A DNA stretch of 64,000 nucleotides from Bacteroidetes bacterium 43-16 (lineage in GTDB: Bacteria; Bacteroidota; Bacteroidia; Chitinophagales; Chitinophagaceae): the NCBI GenBank assembly GCA_001897525.1, contig MKTB01000003.1, forward strand, positions 460,961 to 524,960, in the 5' to 3' direction. The position numbers and the translations under genes were made by a program. The notes beneath the pieces were generated by a model. It worked only from the letters and a program-made list of their open reading frames with translations. It searched no databases and was not told where the DNA came from. This document shows, one piece after another, positions 8,837-18,663 of the stretch; the first letter of the stretch is position 1; each line of letters starts with the position of its first letter.

Positions 8837-10420
8837 TTATGGGTTTTGAACACATGCTGCATTTTGTGCGATCTCACCACCAGGGATCCTGAAGTTCAAC
8901 AAAGGAGAACCGGATTGGATAGTTTTGTTATCGCTGTATACGTTAGAGTTCCAGTGACCATTTACAGAGCGATCAATTGCTACAAGTGTAGTAACTCCTG
9001 ATGGAAGTCTTGCCATTTGTCTTTTTGCATCGAACAAACGGAAACCTTCACCCCATAAATCCAGTCGTCTCTGGCGCCAGATTTCATTCACTAACTTATC
9101 TTTTGTGTTATAAGTAGTCGCATCAAAGCTGGTATTTCTTGTATCCATAAAGGCTTGCAAAACTGTTCTTGCACCAGCCAGGTCATTAGACATTGCAAGA
9201 CCTTCTGCTTCAACCAAATACATTTCTGCGCTTCTCATTAAAGGATAATCGGCTAAGAAACTGGTAGGTTTAATAGAAGAGAACTTACGTTGACCACCTC
9301 TGTCCCAAAGGTTGAAAGGAGACTCAGCAGGTTTAGGACCAGATAAGGGTATCCACCAGGTGATACGATAATCTGAAGAGTCCAAACGCTTTGCAAATGG
9401 ATCTGTACTGCTACCTAACCATAACCATCTACCGATTGCTTTCATACAGGTTGATGCATAACCACCAACTTTAGGATCCATATGAGACATGAAAGATGCA
9501 TAGATACCATTCGCCTCTTGATTGATTTTAGATCCCCAGATCCATTCTCTTGATCTCAGGTCATTAAATCCGGCATTCAGATCAATACGATCAGAAAGTG
9601 GGTAAGAACCTCTGGCTAATCTTGCATAGTCAGCAGCTTCACTCCATTTTTGTTGGTATAAAGCAGCTCTTGCTCTCAATCCATAAAGTACATCAATATT
9701 GATCTGAGATTTATCGTTTGCTCTGGATACAATATTTGGATCTTTAAGTAAAGTTTCAGCTTCTGTGAAGTCATTATTGATTTGTGCAACCACTTCTCTT
9801 AATGAAGCACGAGGATTAGCTACTTGTCCCGGTGTAGTATAAATAGGAACTCCCAGGGCTTCATCAATAGTAGCGCCATTGGCTACTGCACCAAGTGCAG
9901 AGCTACCATTAGCAACAACATATTGAGGGCTGTTGTAAGCAAATTGATACGTTTGGATCAATTGTAAGTAAGCCCAACCTCTCATGGCATATGCCTGGCC
10001 TTTAATTTCATTTTTATCATAATCGGTACCATCAGCGGCATCGATATGTTTCAAGATGAAGTTAGCATTGTTGATTACTGTATAATAAATGGCCCAAGGA
10101 TGGCTGTCTCCTCCTCTTGCAGAGGAATAGTTAGCTTCTTCATAAAACCAGTTATAATCGGTCATCCCCAGATCTTCTCCCATTAAATCGTACATCAGAT
10201 TGATGGAAGACATACCAAACTTTGTAGTAGACGCGACGGTATAAAGTGTTGCGTGCATACCATTCACCACAGATCTTGCACCTTTAGTTGTAGTAAATAC
10301 ATCTTCATAGGCTACCTGATCTGTAGGTTTTGTGTCCAAATAGGATTTCTTACAAGAGCTAGCACCGATTAAAACGGCTAATGCTAATCCTGTGAACCCA
10401 ATATATTTGCTTATGTTCAT
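8837..10420 (-). CDS. SusD/RagB-family nutrient-binding lipoprotein
   Basis: A 527-residue lipoprotein (signal ending LIGASSCKK). The N-terminus after the lipobox (SYLDTKPTDQVAYEDVFTT) and the tetratricopeptide-like helices (GQAYAMRGWAYLQLIQTYQF; YGLRARAALYQQKWSEAADY) are typical of SusD. The C-terminal EIWRQRRLDLWGEGFRLFD is the most conserved SusD/RagB signature. SusD forms a lid over the SusC transporter and captures glycan or peptide ligands at the cell surface. The ATG at 10420 is preferred to an upstream TTG (10444). It lies 55 bases after the susC stop, in the same operon. No glycosidase accompanies the pair, so the substrate is unknown. Confidence 0.93.
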   Translation of the reverse strand: MNISKYIGFTGLALAVLIGASSCKKSYLDTKPTDQVAYEDVFTTTKGARSVVNGMHATLYTVASTTKFGMSSINLMYDLMGEDLGMTDYNWFYEEANYSSARGGDSHPWAIYYTVINNANFILKHIDAADGTDYDKNEIKGQAYAMRGWAYLQLIQTYQFAYNSPQYVVANGSSALGAVANGATIDEALGVPIYTTPGQVANPRASLREVVAQINNDFTEAETLLKDPNIVSRANDKSQINIDVLYGLRARAALYQQKWSEAADYARLARGSYPLSDRIDLNAGFNDLRSREWIWGSKINQEANGIYASFMSHMDPKVGGYASTCMKAIGRWLWLGSSTDPFAKRLDSSDYRITWWIPLSGPKPAESPFNLWDRGGQRKFSSIKPTSFLADYPLMRSAEMYLVEAEGLAMSNDLAGARTVLQAFMDTRNTSFDATTYNTKDKLVNEIWRQRRLDLWGEGFRLFDAKRQMARLPSGVTTLVAIDRSVNGHWNSNVYSDNKTIQSGSPLLNFRIPGGEIAQNAACVQNP

Positions 10421-10475
10421 TGTTATCTTATTAATATTATTCAATATGTTTTAATGCTACTATTTCTTTGCTAGA

Positions 10476-13400
10476 TTATAAACCTAAGTTAACACCGAAA
10501 ACTACTGTTCTCATTGGGAAATAGGTAAAATCTGAACTTCCGAAGAATGAAGACTGAATATCAACCCCCTGACGTGCAGAAACATTAAATAAGTTATCTG
10601 CTGCAACATAAATTCTTGCATTTGTGATAGAAGCTCTGTTAAGCATTCTCGCAGGTAAATTATATCCGATGTTAAGGTTTCTCATTCTTAAGAAACTGTT
10701 ACTGATCAGGAATCTATTAGATAAAGCACTGTTGAAACGTCCTGCAGCACCATAAGTGTGTTTAGGAAGAACATCTTCATTCAGCTCATCACCAGGTTGT
10801 TTCCATGAATTCAACAAGTCAGCATGCATCGCACGACCTAAAGCCGAACTAGATCCTGCTACTAACTGAGCATATAATCCATCATAGTATTTTCCACCTA
10901 AGCCAAAGGTAAAGGTAAAGCCTACATCAATATTCTTAAATCTCAGGTTATTGCTCCAAGAACCTTCCAGATCACGGAAAGAAGAACCGAATGATTTAAA
11001 ATCTCTTCTTGAGCTCAATGCAGCATAGTCAGCTGTTCTTTCACCTGTAGAAGCGGCATACCATGTTGGTTGACCGAATTCATTAACACCTGCGTATTCA
11101 GGTAACCAGAATGTATTCAATGCAGCACCTTTTGTGATAATTGTACCAGAAGAGAATAAAGTATCCTCAGAACCTTGCATTTTCGTAATAGCATTACGGT
11201 TTAAGGCCAGGTTTAATTTAGTAGACCAGAATAATCCGCTTACTGTTTTAGGTCTCAAAACATCATAGCTGATGCTCGCTTCCAAACCACGGTTACGCAT
11301 AGATCCTACGTTGGCATAGTATCCTGTAGAACCTGTAGATGTAGCTAAAGGAAAGATGTATAACAAGTTGTTAGATCCTCTGTTATAAGCATCCAATGAA
11401 ACGCTCAACCTGTTCTTTTTAGTAACTACATCAAGACCTAAGTTCATATCTACTGCACCTTCCCATCTTAAAGAACGGTTACCCCATCTTAAGAAAGTTA
11501 ATGCCGGATTCTGATCATTTGCTGTGATACTGAACCTGTCCATCCATGGGTAGAAAGCTTCACCGGCAGAACCTTGCAAGGCATCATTACCGGAAACACC
11601 CCAGCTGAAACGAAGTTTAGCAAATTCCAGGTGTTTTTCACTGAATTCTTTCATGAAACCTTCGTCGGAGAATACCCAACCCACACCTGCAGAACCAAAG
11701 TTACCCCATCTGGCTTCAGGAGAGAATCTTGAAGATCCGTTTCTACTGTAAGAACCAGAGATATAGTATTTGCGTTTGAAGTTATATTCAGCCTGAGCAA
11801 AATAAGTTTCAATTCTTAACCTGTTAATTACAGATCCGGAACCTTCACCTACTGCAGCTCCATCCAATTCTTCATAACCAGGGATAGATACGGCATAACC
11901 GATCCTTCTTGCACTTAATGATGAATTCTTAAGATTATAGTTTTCATGACCCAAAGTCATTGAGAAGCTATGATCAGCGGAATCCTTGTTCAGATTAGAA
12001 GCTTGTGGCTTCCAGGTTATAAACTGGTTGAACGTGAAGTTGATATTAGTTGCTATACTTCTGGAACCTCTACCACCTACATTCTCCGCATCACCATAAA
12101 CTGCATTATAGTAATTTAATGAGTTACCATTATAGTAGTTTAATGAAATGGTTGATTTGGCAACTAAGTCACGATAAATTTTAGCCTCTAAATAACCTAC
12201 AGTATTACCTGTAACAGAAATAGTATTTGGCTTATCGTAAGTAAGTGAAGCTACGGTATTGGTACGTAAACCATTGTCATAACGACGGATTTGGTTCAAT
12301 CCGTTCCAGGTTTCAGAAGCCTGGTTGTTACCAAAGTCATATTTATCAGTCCCGTCAGCATTTTTCATACGGGTTCCATCCTCGTTATACATATAAACAG
12401 GATAGATCGCTCCCATTTGCTGTGCAGTCATGAATGGATTAGAAAATGCATTTCCGGATCCTAAGAAGAATAATTGATCATCATAAGTAGCCTGCATTTT
12501 AAAGCCTGCACTCAACCAATTACTTATTTTTGAGTTTACATTCAATAAACCGGTGATCCTGTGGTAATCAGAATTCTTAACGATACCCTGATCTCTTGTA
12601 TAACCAATTGATAAATAATAATCACTATTATCATTACCATTTTGAACAGACAAGTTATAGTTCTGACGAACCCCAACTCTTTCCAGTTCTTTCATCCAGT
12701 TATCAGTCCAGATTAATTGATCATCTCCCGGAATTACCTGTCCATATGTAGGTGAATTCGGATTGGTGTCAAATAATTGGTCATTGGGTACTCTATAAGC
12801 ATTATAGCCTCCAAGATACTGAATGGCATCAAGAGATCCCAGGCTAGGGCTTTGTGCCATATCCACTAAACCGGCATAAGCTTTTTCATAATAATCTCTA
12901 ACGCCCAGTGTTTTGTACGGTTTGATAAAACGGTTCAAAAGACCAACGGAAGCATCAAAAGAGATTCTTGGCTTATCACTCTTTTCACCACGCTTAGTGG
13001 TAATTAAGATTACACCATTTGCAGCACGTGCACCATATACCGCTTTTGCTGTTGCATCTTTCAATACAACGATATCTTTAATATCCAAAGGATTGATGGA
13101 GTTAAGTGCTCCTGAATACGGCGCACCATCCAATACGATCAATGGAGAACTGCTCGCACTTAAAGAACCCTGACCACGTAACATGATATCAGGATTGCTA
13201 CCAGGCTGTCCACCACCACTCGTAACTAATAAACCCGGAGCAGCACCATCCAAGGCGGCACCAACTGAGGTTACCGGTCTTTGAGCGATCTCTTTAGAGC
13301 TTACTGTATTCAAAGCACCTGTATAAGAACGTCTGTCGATTTTCTGTCCATATACCTGAACACCTTCCAGTTCATTTTTAGTTTGCTCAGATCTCAATAC

Positions 13401-13679
13401 AACCTGATAACTTGAGCTACCATCTAAACGGATCTCTTTACTTTCAGAACCGTAATAGCTGATCACTAAAAAAGCCTTATCCTCAGGCACCTCAATAGTA
13501 AAGTTACCATTTTCATCTGCAGCAACACCTACTGTAGTTCCCTTAACTTCAATAGTGGCTCCAGTCAATACCTCACCCTTATCATCACGTACAGTACCAT
13601 TTACTGTGCGGGATTGAGCAAGAGCTGTACTTACAGCAACACTCGAAACCATGGCGAATGTTAATAAAATTTTTCTCAT
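10476..13679 (-). CDS. SusC/RagA-family TonB-dependent outer-membrane receptor
   Basis: A 1067-residue protein with signal peptide MRKILLTFAMVSSVAVSTALA. A CarboxypepD-regulatory-like domain (about 23-105, TVNGTVRDDKGEVLTGATIEV) precedes the plug (about 115-230). The plug holds the SusC signature segments QPGSNPDIMLRGQGSL and DIVVLKDATAKAVYGARAAN, followed by a long 22-strand-type barrel. It imports a bulky ligand using TonB energy together with the SusD partner directly downstream. There is no N-terminal anti-sigma interaction domain, so ECF sigma/anti-sigma control is not indicated. No hybrid two-component or SusR regulator gene is adjacent. Confidence 0.95.
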   Translation of the reverse strand: MRKILLTFAMVSSVAVSTALAQSRTVNGTVRDDKGEVLTGATIEVKGTTVGVAADENGNFTIEVPEDKAFLVISYYGSESKEIRLDGSSSYQVVLRSEQTKNELEGVQVYGQKIDRRSYTGALNTVSSKEIAQRPVTSVGAALDGAAPGLLVTSGGGQPGSNPDIMLRGQGSLSASSSPLIVLDGAPYSGALNSINPLDIKDIVVLKDATAKAVYGARAANGVILITTKRGEKSDKPRISFDASVGLLNRFIKPYKTLGVRDYYEKAYAGLVDMAQSPSLGSLDAIQYLGGYNAYRVPNDQLFDTNPNSPTYGQVIPGDDQLIWTDNWMKELERVGVRQNYNLSVQNGNDNSDYYLSIGYTRDQGIVKNSDYHRITGLLNVNSKISNWLSAGFKMQATYDDQLFFLGSGNAFSNPFMTAQQMGAIYPVYMYNEDGTRMKNADGTDKYDFGNNQASETWNGLNQIRRYDNGLRTNTVASLTYDKPNTISVTGNTVGYLEAKIYRDLVAKSTISLNYYNGNSLNYYNAVYGDAENVGGRGSRSIATNINFTFNQFITWKPQASNLNKDSADHSFSMTLGHENYNLKNSSLSARRIGYAVSIPGYEELDGAAVGEGSGSVINRLRIETYFAQAEYNFKRKYYISGSYSRNGSSRFSPEARWGNFGSAGVGWVFSDEGFMKEFSEKHLEFAKLRFSWGVSGNDALQGSAGEAFYPWMDRFSITANDQNPALTFLRWGNRSLRWEGAVDMNLGLDVVTKKNRLSVSLDAYNRGSNNLLYIFPLATSTGSTGYYANVGSMRNRGLEASISYDVLRPKTVSGLFWSTKLNLALNRNAITKMQGSEDTLFSSGTIITKGAALNTFWLPEYAGVNEFGQPTWYAASTGERTADYAALSSRRDFKSFGSSFRDLEGSWSNNLRFKNIDVGFTFTFGLGGKYYDGLYAQLVAGSSSALGRAMHADLLNSWKQPGDELNEDVLPKHTYGAAGRFNSALSNRFLISNSFLRMRNLNIGYNLPARMLNRASITNARIYVAADNLFNVSARQGVDIQSSFFGSSDFTYFPMRTVVFGVNLGL

Positions 13680-13749
13680 ACCCTAATTTAAAAATAAATA
13701 ATAGATTATTTTTTTAATTAAAAAACCTCTGAATCGATAAATCGACGCG

Positions 13750-13782
13750 CTAAGTTAACAAAAAATTAAAATAAAAAACAAA
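13750..13782 (-). promoter_or_regulatory. Candidate promoter of susC-susD
   Basis: Minus strand: TTTG (13782-13779), 21-base spacer, TAACTTAG (13757-13750). The -7 element has one mismatch to TAnnTTTG and the spacer is two bases long, so this is a moderate match. It would give a leader of about 65 bases. Confidence 0.4.
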
Positions 13783-13813
13783 AAATTAATTGCAATATTA
13801 TTTCAAATCCTCA

Positions 13814-15661
13814 CTATTTGCTTATACTGATCATTTTAGAAACCTGTGCTCCATCGATATTCAATTGAATCATGTACACACCTGCAGCAAAAGAAGAACA
13901 ATCTACGGCTTGGGTCTGGTTGATTACACCATTAAGCGTTTTTGTCATCAATTTTTGTCCTAAAGCGTTTATTACATTGATCTGAACATTTTTAGCCTCT
14001 TTAAGATTGAATCTTAAATTGAAAACACCATTTGAACTTGGATTTGGAAAGACCGTAAATGAATTTTCACTTAATTTATTCACTTTATTGATGCTTACTC
14101 CACCACCGTCAGTTCCGTTACATATAGATACAGGAGATGGATTTAAGTAATCAAATCCTCTGTTCGCAGGATCTAATGTTTCTTTCAACCTGCTTTGAGC
14201 ACCTGCAAATGCAGGGAAATTGGTTTGATCAAATGCATTGTCCCAGCCGTAGCTAAATTTGGAATATACTTTCTCTACACCAAATTGTCTGCCATCAGAA
14301 CAAGTGTTGTTAGGACCACCGGACAAAACACCGATCACTCTACCAAAAATATCAAACAAAGCGCTACCGGAAGAACCACCGGCTGAACCACCTACCTGGG
14401 AAGAAACACCCCAGTGTGTAGCAGGTACAACAACCTGATTAAAACGATCTGATGCATCAATTGTTTCTGATACAGCAAGCTTCATCGCATCACCACCAGG
14501 ATGGTGGAACCCGATGAACTTAGTGTAGGTATCTAACAGTTCATCATTTGTATAGCTTGATTTCTTAGACCAACCTGCCATCCATGCATCAGGAATTTTG
14601 GTAAAATCATCATTCAACTCTAACATCAAAAAGTCCTGTACGAGTTTATTCTCACTCGGCTGACCCATAGATGGGTAGTTACTTCTTGATACAAATTTTG
14701 CACCTTCGGTCAATACTGGAGAAGTAGTCTGGCTAGGTGCTCCTGTACCATCACAGTTAGCAGTAAGGTAGTTGAACCTGAATTGCCAGTATTGGAAATT
14801 ATCGTCTGTTCTTTCATTGTTGCTGTCACAGTGCGATGCAGTTGCAAATAATCTTTTACAGTTAGATGCTGTATTTTCTGTACTGTTTATTAATGTTCCG
14901 GAACAAAACCCGATATCATTATAAGCCGCATTAGAAGCGATCAAAATTCTCGCTACACTTTTCTTCAGGTCAGCAATGTCGCTTCCCTGAGGACAAATCG
15001 CATTTACCTGGCAAATCGCAGAACCACCGTACACACCACCCGGATATTGCGGAGGGTTGGCTTGTGTTTCCTGGAATTGAGTCCACTCATTTTCCAAACC
15101 ACGATACATAGCACCTGCAAACTTGATCAGGTATTTTACCTGGCTTACATCTGCGTCTGCGGTGAAGTTCATTTCTATATTTACAACAGATCCTACTATT
15201 GGTTCATTAGAGTAATGATCTGATTTTGGATTATGCTCACTTGTATAAGCGCCTAAAACCTGTTTACCATTTTGGTTGGTCACATATAAAGAGACTCCTT
15301 TTGGTAAATGAAATTTTTCGTACATCAGCACAATACCCTGGGCATCAGGAACCTCAACAGAAAGGCGCCAGATCTTTTCCCCGTTCTCTAAATAAGTCCA
15401 CTGACCGGATTTGTGGAAATCAATTCCCGCCGGTAGTGTAATCCCGCTACGGAACATGGTTCCATCTACCTTCACGGCATCTTCTCTAATTAGCTTTTCA
15501 TAATCAGGACGCTCCAAAGTAATGGTAGCGCTTCCTACTTGTGTGCTATTTCCTAATGACATTGATTTAGGAAATCCACCTAGTCCAACCTGAGCATTTG
15601 ATTTTCCTGAAAAAAACATTGATGCTCCCGCAACAAGCGTAATGAAGAATAATTTTTTCAT
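13814..15661 (-). CDS. Secreted trypsin-like serine endopeptidase with T9SS type A sorting domain
   Basis: A 615-residue secreted protease. Signal peptide MKKLFFITLVAGASMFFSG...NAQ; a pro-region of about 200 residues; then an S1-like catalytic domain of the lysyl/glutamyl endopeptidase type. The probable triad is His in ATASHCDSN (near 276), Asp in QDFLMLEL (near 341) and Ser in GSSGSALFD (near 431). Several Cys residues suggest disulfides (CQVNAICPQG, CSGTLINST, NTCSDG). The last 80 residues are a T9SS sorting domain (FTVFPNPSSNGVFNLRF ... GVYMIQL), implying export through the type IX system. The ATG at 15661 is chosen because an upstream in-frame start (15736) would bury the signal peptide. 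Substrate specificity is not determined. Confidence 0.9.
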   Translation of the reverse strand: MKKLFFITLVAGASMFFSGKSNAQVGLGGFPKSMSLGNSTQVGSATITLERPDYEKLIREDAVKVDGTMFRSGITLPAGIDFHKSGQWTYLENGEKIWRLSVEVPDAQGIVLMYEKFHLPKGVSLYVTNQNGKQVLGAYTSEHNPKSDHYSNEPIVGSVVNIEMNFTADADVSQVKYLIKFAGAMYRGLENEWTQFQETQANPPQYPGGVYGGSAICQVNAICPQGSDIADLKKSVARILIASNAAYNDIGFCSGTLINSTENTASNCKRLFATASHCDSNNERTDDNFQYWQFRFNYLTANCDGTGAPSQTTSPVLTEGAKFVSRSNYPSMGQPSENKLVQDFLMLELNDDFTKIPDAWMAGWSKKSSYTNDELLDTYTKFIGFHHPGGDAMKLAVSETIDASDRFNQVVVPATHWGVSSQVGGSAGGSSGSALFDIFGRVIGVLSGGPNNTCSDGRQFGVEKVYSKFSYGWDNAFDQTNFPAFAGAQSRLKETLDPANRGFDYLNPSPVSICNGTDGGGVSINKVNKLSENSFTVFPNPSSNGVFNLRFNLKEAKNVQINVINALGQKLMTKTLNGVINQTQAVDCSSFAAGVYMIQLNIDGAQVSKMISISK

Positions 15662-16031
15662 GATAAATTGTAAAAAATTAAACAATAAATTTATAATTTG
15701 TGTCTGTAAATATAGTAAAGAAATGTTAAGTAGCAATTTATTTTTACAGTTAAGATGATACGAATTACCAAAAGGTTGGAAAAGAAGAAAACATTTTTAT
15801 CGGTTTTTTTAATTTTCATTTTGACTTTTCTCCGGAGGAAATCCACACACTGTGTATATTTTTTTTCAAAAAATTTCTTCACATAAAAATTACTTTATAA
15901 TATTGTACAAGAATTCGTTCTTACTAACCCATTTTTAAAAAGTTCAGCGCCGGAAATCGTTGAACTTTTTTCTTTTTTATCCTTTGAAACCCACGCCAGC
16001 AGCCGGTTTCAAGTTTTTTATTTTTTTATCC
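15662..16031. other. AT-rich intergenic region between divergent genes
   Basis: This 370-bp stretch separates the leftward protease from the rightward pseudouridine synthase and should hold both promoters. It is dominated by A/T runs. Short open frames here (for example 15882-15691 minus) are Lys/Phe-rich and look non-coding. I found no clear consensus promoter or RNA gene. Confidence 0.5.
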
Positions 16032-16631
16032 ATGTCTTCATTCAAATATATTTTGTTCTACAAGCCCTTCCAGGTGCTTTCGCAATTTTCGAAAGAAGGT
16101 GATAAAAAAACGCTTGCTGATTTTTTAAGCGGCCTGGAAAAAAATATTTATCCTGTAGGCCGATTAGACTACGATAGCGAAGGATTACTCTTGCTCACCA
16201 ACGATACATCCCTCAATCAAAAATTACTACACCCGAAACATGCGCATCAAAAAACATATTGGGTACAGGTCGAAGGACAAGCTCAAAATCAGGACCTCCT
16301 TGAATTACAAAAAGGTGTTACAATTTCTGTAAACGGCAAAACCCATAAGACGGCTCCTGCGAAAGCATATGTACTGGACAAGATCCCGGAAGTCCCGGAA
16401 CGCAACCCTCCTATCCGTTTTCGTAAAGAGATCCCCACTACCTGGCTGTCCATAACAATAGGAGAAGGTAAAAACAGGCAGGTTCGTAAAATGACTGCCG
16501 CTATCGGGTTTCCCACCTTAAGACTGATACGCGTAGCTATAGGAAATATTACAATCGGCGACCTGCAGCCCGGCACCTACAGGACATTAGACCTTAATGA
16601 GGTGAAGCTACTGATGCAAAAAGCAATGTAA
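16032..16631 (+). CDS. Pseudouridine synthase of the RsuA/RluE family
   Basis: A 199-residue enzyme that isomerises uridine in rRNA. Family motifs: YILFYKPFQVLSQF near the N-terminus, the catalytic Asp motif GRLDYDSEGLLLLTND near residues 40-55, and GKNRQVRKMTAAIGFPTLRL near 155-175. There is no N-terminal S4 domain, as in RluE, which modifies one 23S rRNA uridine in E. coli. Target site here is inferred only from that resemblance. The ATG at 16032 (MSSFKYILFYKP) is chosen over a TTG at 15960, which would add an atypical hydrophobic extension. Confidence 0.9.
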   Translation: MSSFKYILFYKPFQVLSQFSKEGDKKTLADFLSGLEKNIYPVGRLDYDSEGLLLLTNDTSLNQKLLHPKHAHQKTYWVQVEGQAQNQDLLELQKGVTISVNGKTHKTAPAKAYVLDKIPEVPERNPPIRFRKEIPTTWLSITIGEGKNRQVRKMTAAIGFPTLRLIRVAIGNITIGDLQPGTYRTLDLNEVKLLMQKAM

Positions 16632-16721
16632 GCCTCTTCAACCCACATAATAATTACATAACCCCAGCCTAACGTTAGCGTAATACAGATTTTTTTGCTT
16701 TGTTTAAAACCAGTACAGAGC

Positions 16722-17579
16722 ATGGCTAGAAAAGTTTCGGTTGTTGTAATAAGTGATGTGCATTTAGGTACTTATGGTTGCCATGCAACGGAGTTACTTA
16801 ATTATCTTAAAAGTATTGAACCCAAAATACTGGTACTGAACGGCGACATTATTGATGCCTGGCAATTCAGCAAAAGCTATTTTCCGCATACGCATTTTGA
16901 GGTCATCAATGAGATCTTCAAAAAAGTGGCTAAAGGCACCCGTGTCGTGTACATCACAGGTAACCATGATGAATTCCTGAGAAGATACTCTGACATGGAA
17001 GTGGGCAATATCCTGCTTACGGATAAATTCCTGCTCAATATTGACAATAAGAAAACCTGGATCTTCCACGGAGATGTATTTGACAATACCACCAAAGGTG
17101 CTGCCAAGATCTTAGCCAAACTCGGCGGTAAAGGATATGACTTCCTGATCCTGCTCAACAGTATGGTGAATGCCTGCCTGAAGATACTGGGAAAAAATAA
17201 AGTTTCTTTCTCGAAAAGGGTCAAGAACAGTGTCAAGAAAGCCGTTGCTTACATCAACAAATTTGAGACAACGATTGCAGAGCTCGCCATTGAGAAGAAT
17301 TATGATTATGTTGTTTGCGGCCATATCCACCAGCCGTGCATCAAAGAAATTGAAACAAATGCAGGAAAGGTACAGTACCTCAATTCTGGTGACTGGGTAG
17401 AAAACCTGAGCGCTTTGGAATACAATAACGGCAACTGGGAATTGTATCAATACAATGCCACTGATTTTGCGGAGCAAACCATTGAACGTGCCTTAAAAAA
17501 AGCACCTGAAGCCAATATAGAGGCCGACATTTTTAAATACATTCATTACAGTCAGTCCATTAATCATAAAAGCGTGTAG
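16722..17579 (+). CDS. Calcineurin-like metallophosphoesterase (LpxH-like)
   Basis: A 285-residue protein with the five metallophosphoesterase blocks in order: SDVHLGT near residue 10, NGDIIDAW near 44, GNHDEF near 80, FHGDVFD near 115 and CGHIHQP near 200. These bind two metal ions. Proteins of this type resemble UDP-2,3-diacylglucosamine hydrolases of lipid A synthesis but are often annotated only as UDP-diacylglucosamine diphosphatase family, and the substrate cannot be read from the sequence. Start ATG 16722 (MARKVSVVVISD) replaces a TTG at 16695. The glycosyltransferase gene follows after 9 bases, implying an operon and a shared envelope or lipid task. Confidence 0.85.
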   Translation: MARKVSVVVISDVHLGTYGCHATELLNYLKSIEPKILVLNGDIIDAWQFSKSYFPHTHFEVINEIFKKVAKGTRVVYITGNHDEFLRRYSDMEVGNILLTDKFLLNIDNKKTWIFHGDVFDNTTKGAAKILAKLGGKGYDFLILLNSMVNACLKILGKNKVSFSKRVKNSVKKAVAYINKFETTIAELAIEKNYDYVVCGHIHQPCIKEIETNAGKVQYLNSGDWVENLSALEYNNGNWELYQYNATDFAEQTIERALKKAPEANIEADIFKYIHYSQSINHKSV

Positions 17580-17588
17580 CCTGTCGGT

Positions 17589-18593
17589 ATGAAAATATTC
17601 TATGCCGTACAGGCAACGGGTAATGGCCATATCAGCAGGGCTATGGAACTGCTGCCCTACTTAAATCAATATGGCACTGTAGATGTTTTTTTAAGCGGTA
17701 GTAATTCTAGTCTTGACTCCACATTACCTGTACTTTTAAGAAGCAAAGGTTTAAGTTTATTCTATACCCATAGTGGCGGGCTGGACCTTAAGCGAATCGC
17801 CAAAAGCCTTGCTCCCATTGAAGTGTACAGGACGGCAAAAAGTTTACCTGTTGAACGATACGATCTTGTTATCAATGATTTTGAAGCTATATGCGCCATA
17901 TCTTGTCGTATTAAAAACAAAGCTGCTGTTCACTTCGGGCACCAGGCCAGCTTCGCTTCTGCTGCAGTTCCCCGGCCAGAGAACAAAAGCATAGCCAGCG
18001 AGTTTATTTTAAAACATTTTGCCCGTTCTTCACTCAATATAGGCCTGCACTTCCGGCCTTACGATAAGTTTATTTTACCCCCGGTCATTAAATCTGAAAT
18101 ATGGAACTCAAAGCCTTTTTCCGGCAATCATATTTGCGTGTATTTACCCTCCCTTTCTGACCTGGAAGTTTATAAGCATATACATAAAATAGCTGATCAA
18201 AAATTTGAGGTATTCTCTAAAGAAGTGAAAAGCGTGGAACAGAAAGGAAATTGCACCTTTATCCCTGTCAATAAAGATGCCTTTAACCGGAGTATGATCC
18301 ACAGTGCCGGTATGATCACTAATGCCGGTTTCGAGACCCCCGCAGAAGCCATGTTCCTGGATAAAAAATTATTGGTAGTGCCCATTGGCGGGCAGTATGA
18401 ACAAAAGTGTAATGCCGCAGCCCTGCGGCATCTCGGGCCTACGGTGATAGATAAGATCACACCTTTATTTTGCGAGCAGATCATTAAATGGCTGGAGCTG
18501 CCTGTACCGGTATATGATAAAACATTTTACCTGCCGACCGCTACTATTGCAGATCAGATGATGCAAACTGTACGTTCTAAAATTTTACATTAA
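17589..18593 (+). CDS. MurG-like glycosyltransferase (GT-B fold)
   Basis: A 334-residue protein beginning MKIFYAVQATGNGHISRAM, the N-terminal GxGH pattern of GT-B enzymes related to MurG/MGDG synthase. The C-terminal nucleotide-sugar region includes MITNAGFETPAEAMFLDKKLL near 235-260 and VPIGGQYEQKCNAAALRHLG near 260-285, the typical alpha/beta/alpha donor-binding site. It follows the metallophosphoesterase gene by 9 bp. A glycolipid or envelope glycan product is likely, but acceptor and donor are unknown. Confidence 0.82.
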   Translation: MKIFYAVQATGNGHISRAMELLPYLNQYGTVDVFLSGSNSSLDSTLPVLLRSKGLSLFYTHSGGLDLKRIAKSLAPIEVYRTAKSLPVERYDLVINDFEAICAISCRIKNKAAVHFGHQASFASAAVPRPENKSIASEFILKHFARSSLNIGLHFRPYDKFILPPVIKSEIWNSKPFSGNHICVYLPSLSDLEVYKHIHKIADQKFEVFSKEVKSVEQKGNCTFIPVNKDAFNRSMIHSAGMITNAGFETPAEAMFLDKKLLVVPIGGQYEQKCNAAALRHLGPTVIDKITPLFCEQIIKWLELPVPVYDKTFYLPTATIADQMMQTVRSKILH

Positions 18594-18663
18594 AATGATA
18601 GCCTGCACCTATGTTTGCATTGAGCCAATATAGGAGACAGCCGCCTTTAGTTTTTACTCCAGA

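Noticed and set aside
15691..15882. A 63-codon minus-strand frame upstream of the T9SS protease
   Set aside because: Lys/Phe-rich, overlapping the protease signal region and lacking any family pattern; typical of AT-rich non-coding DNA.
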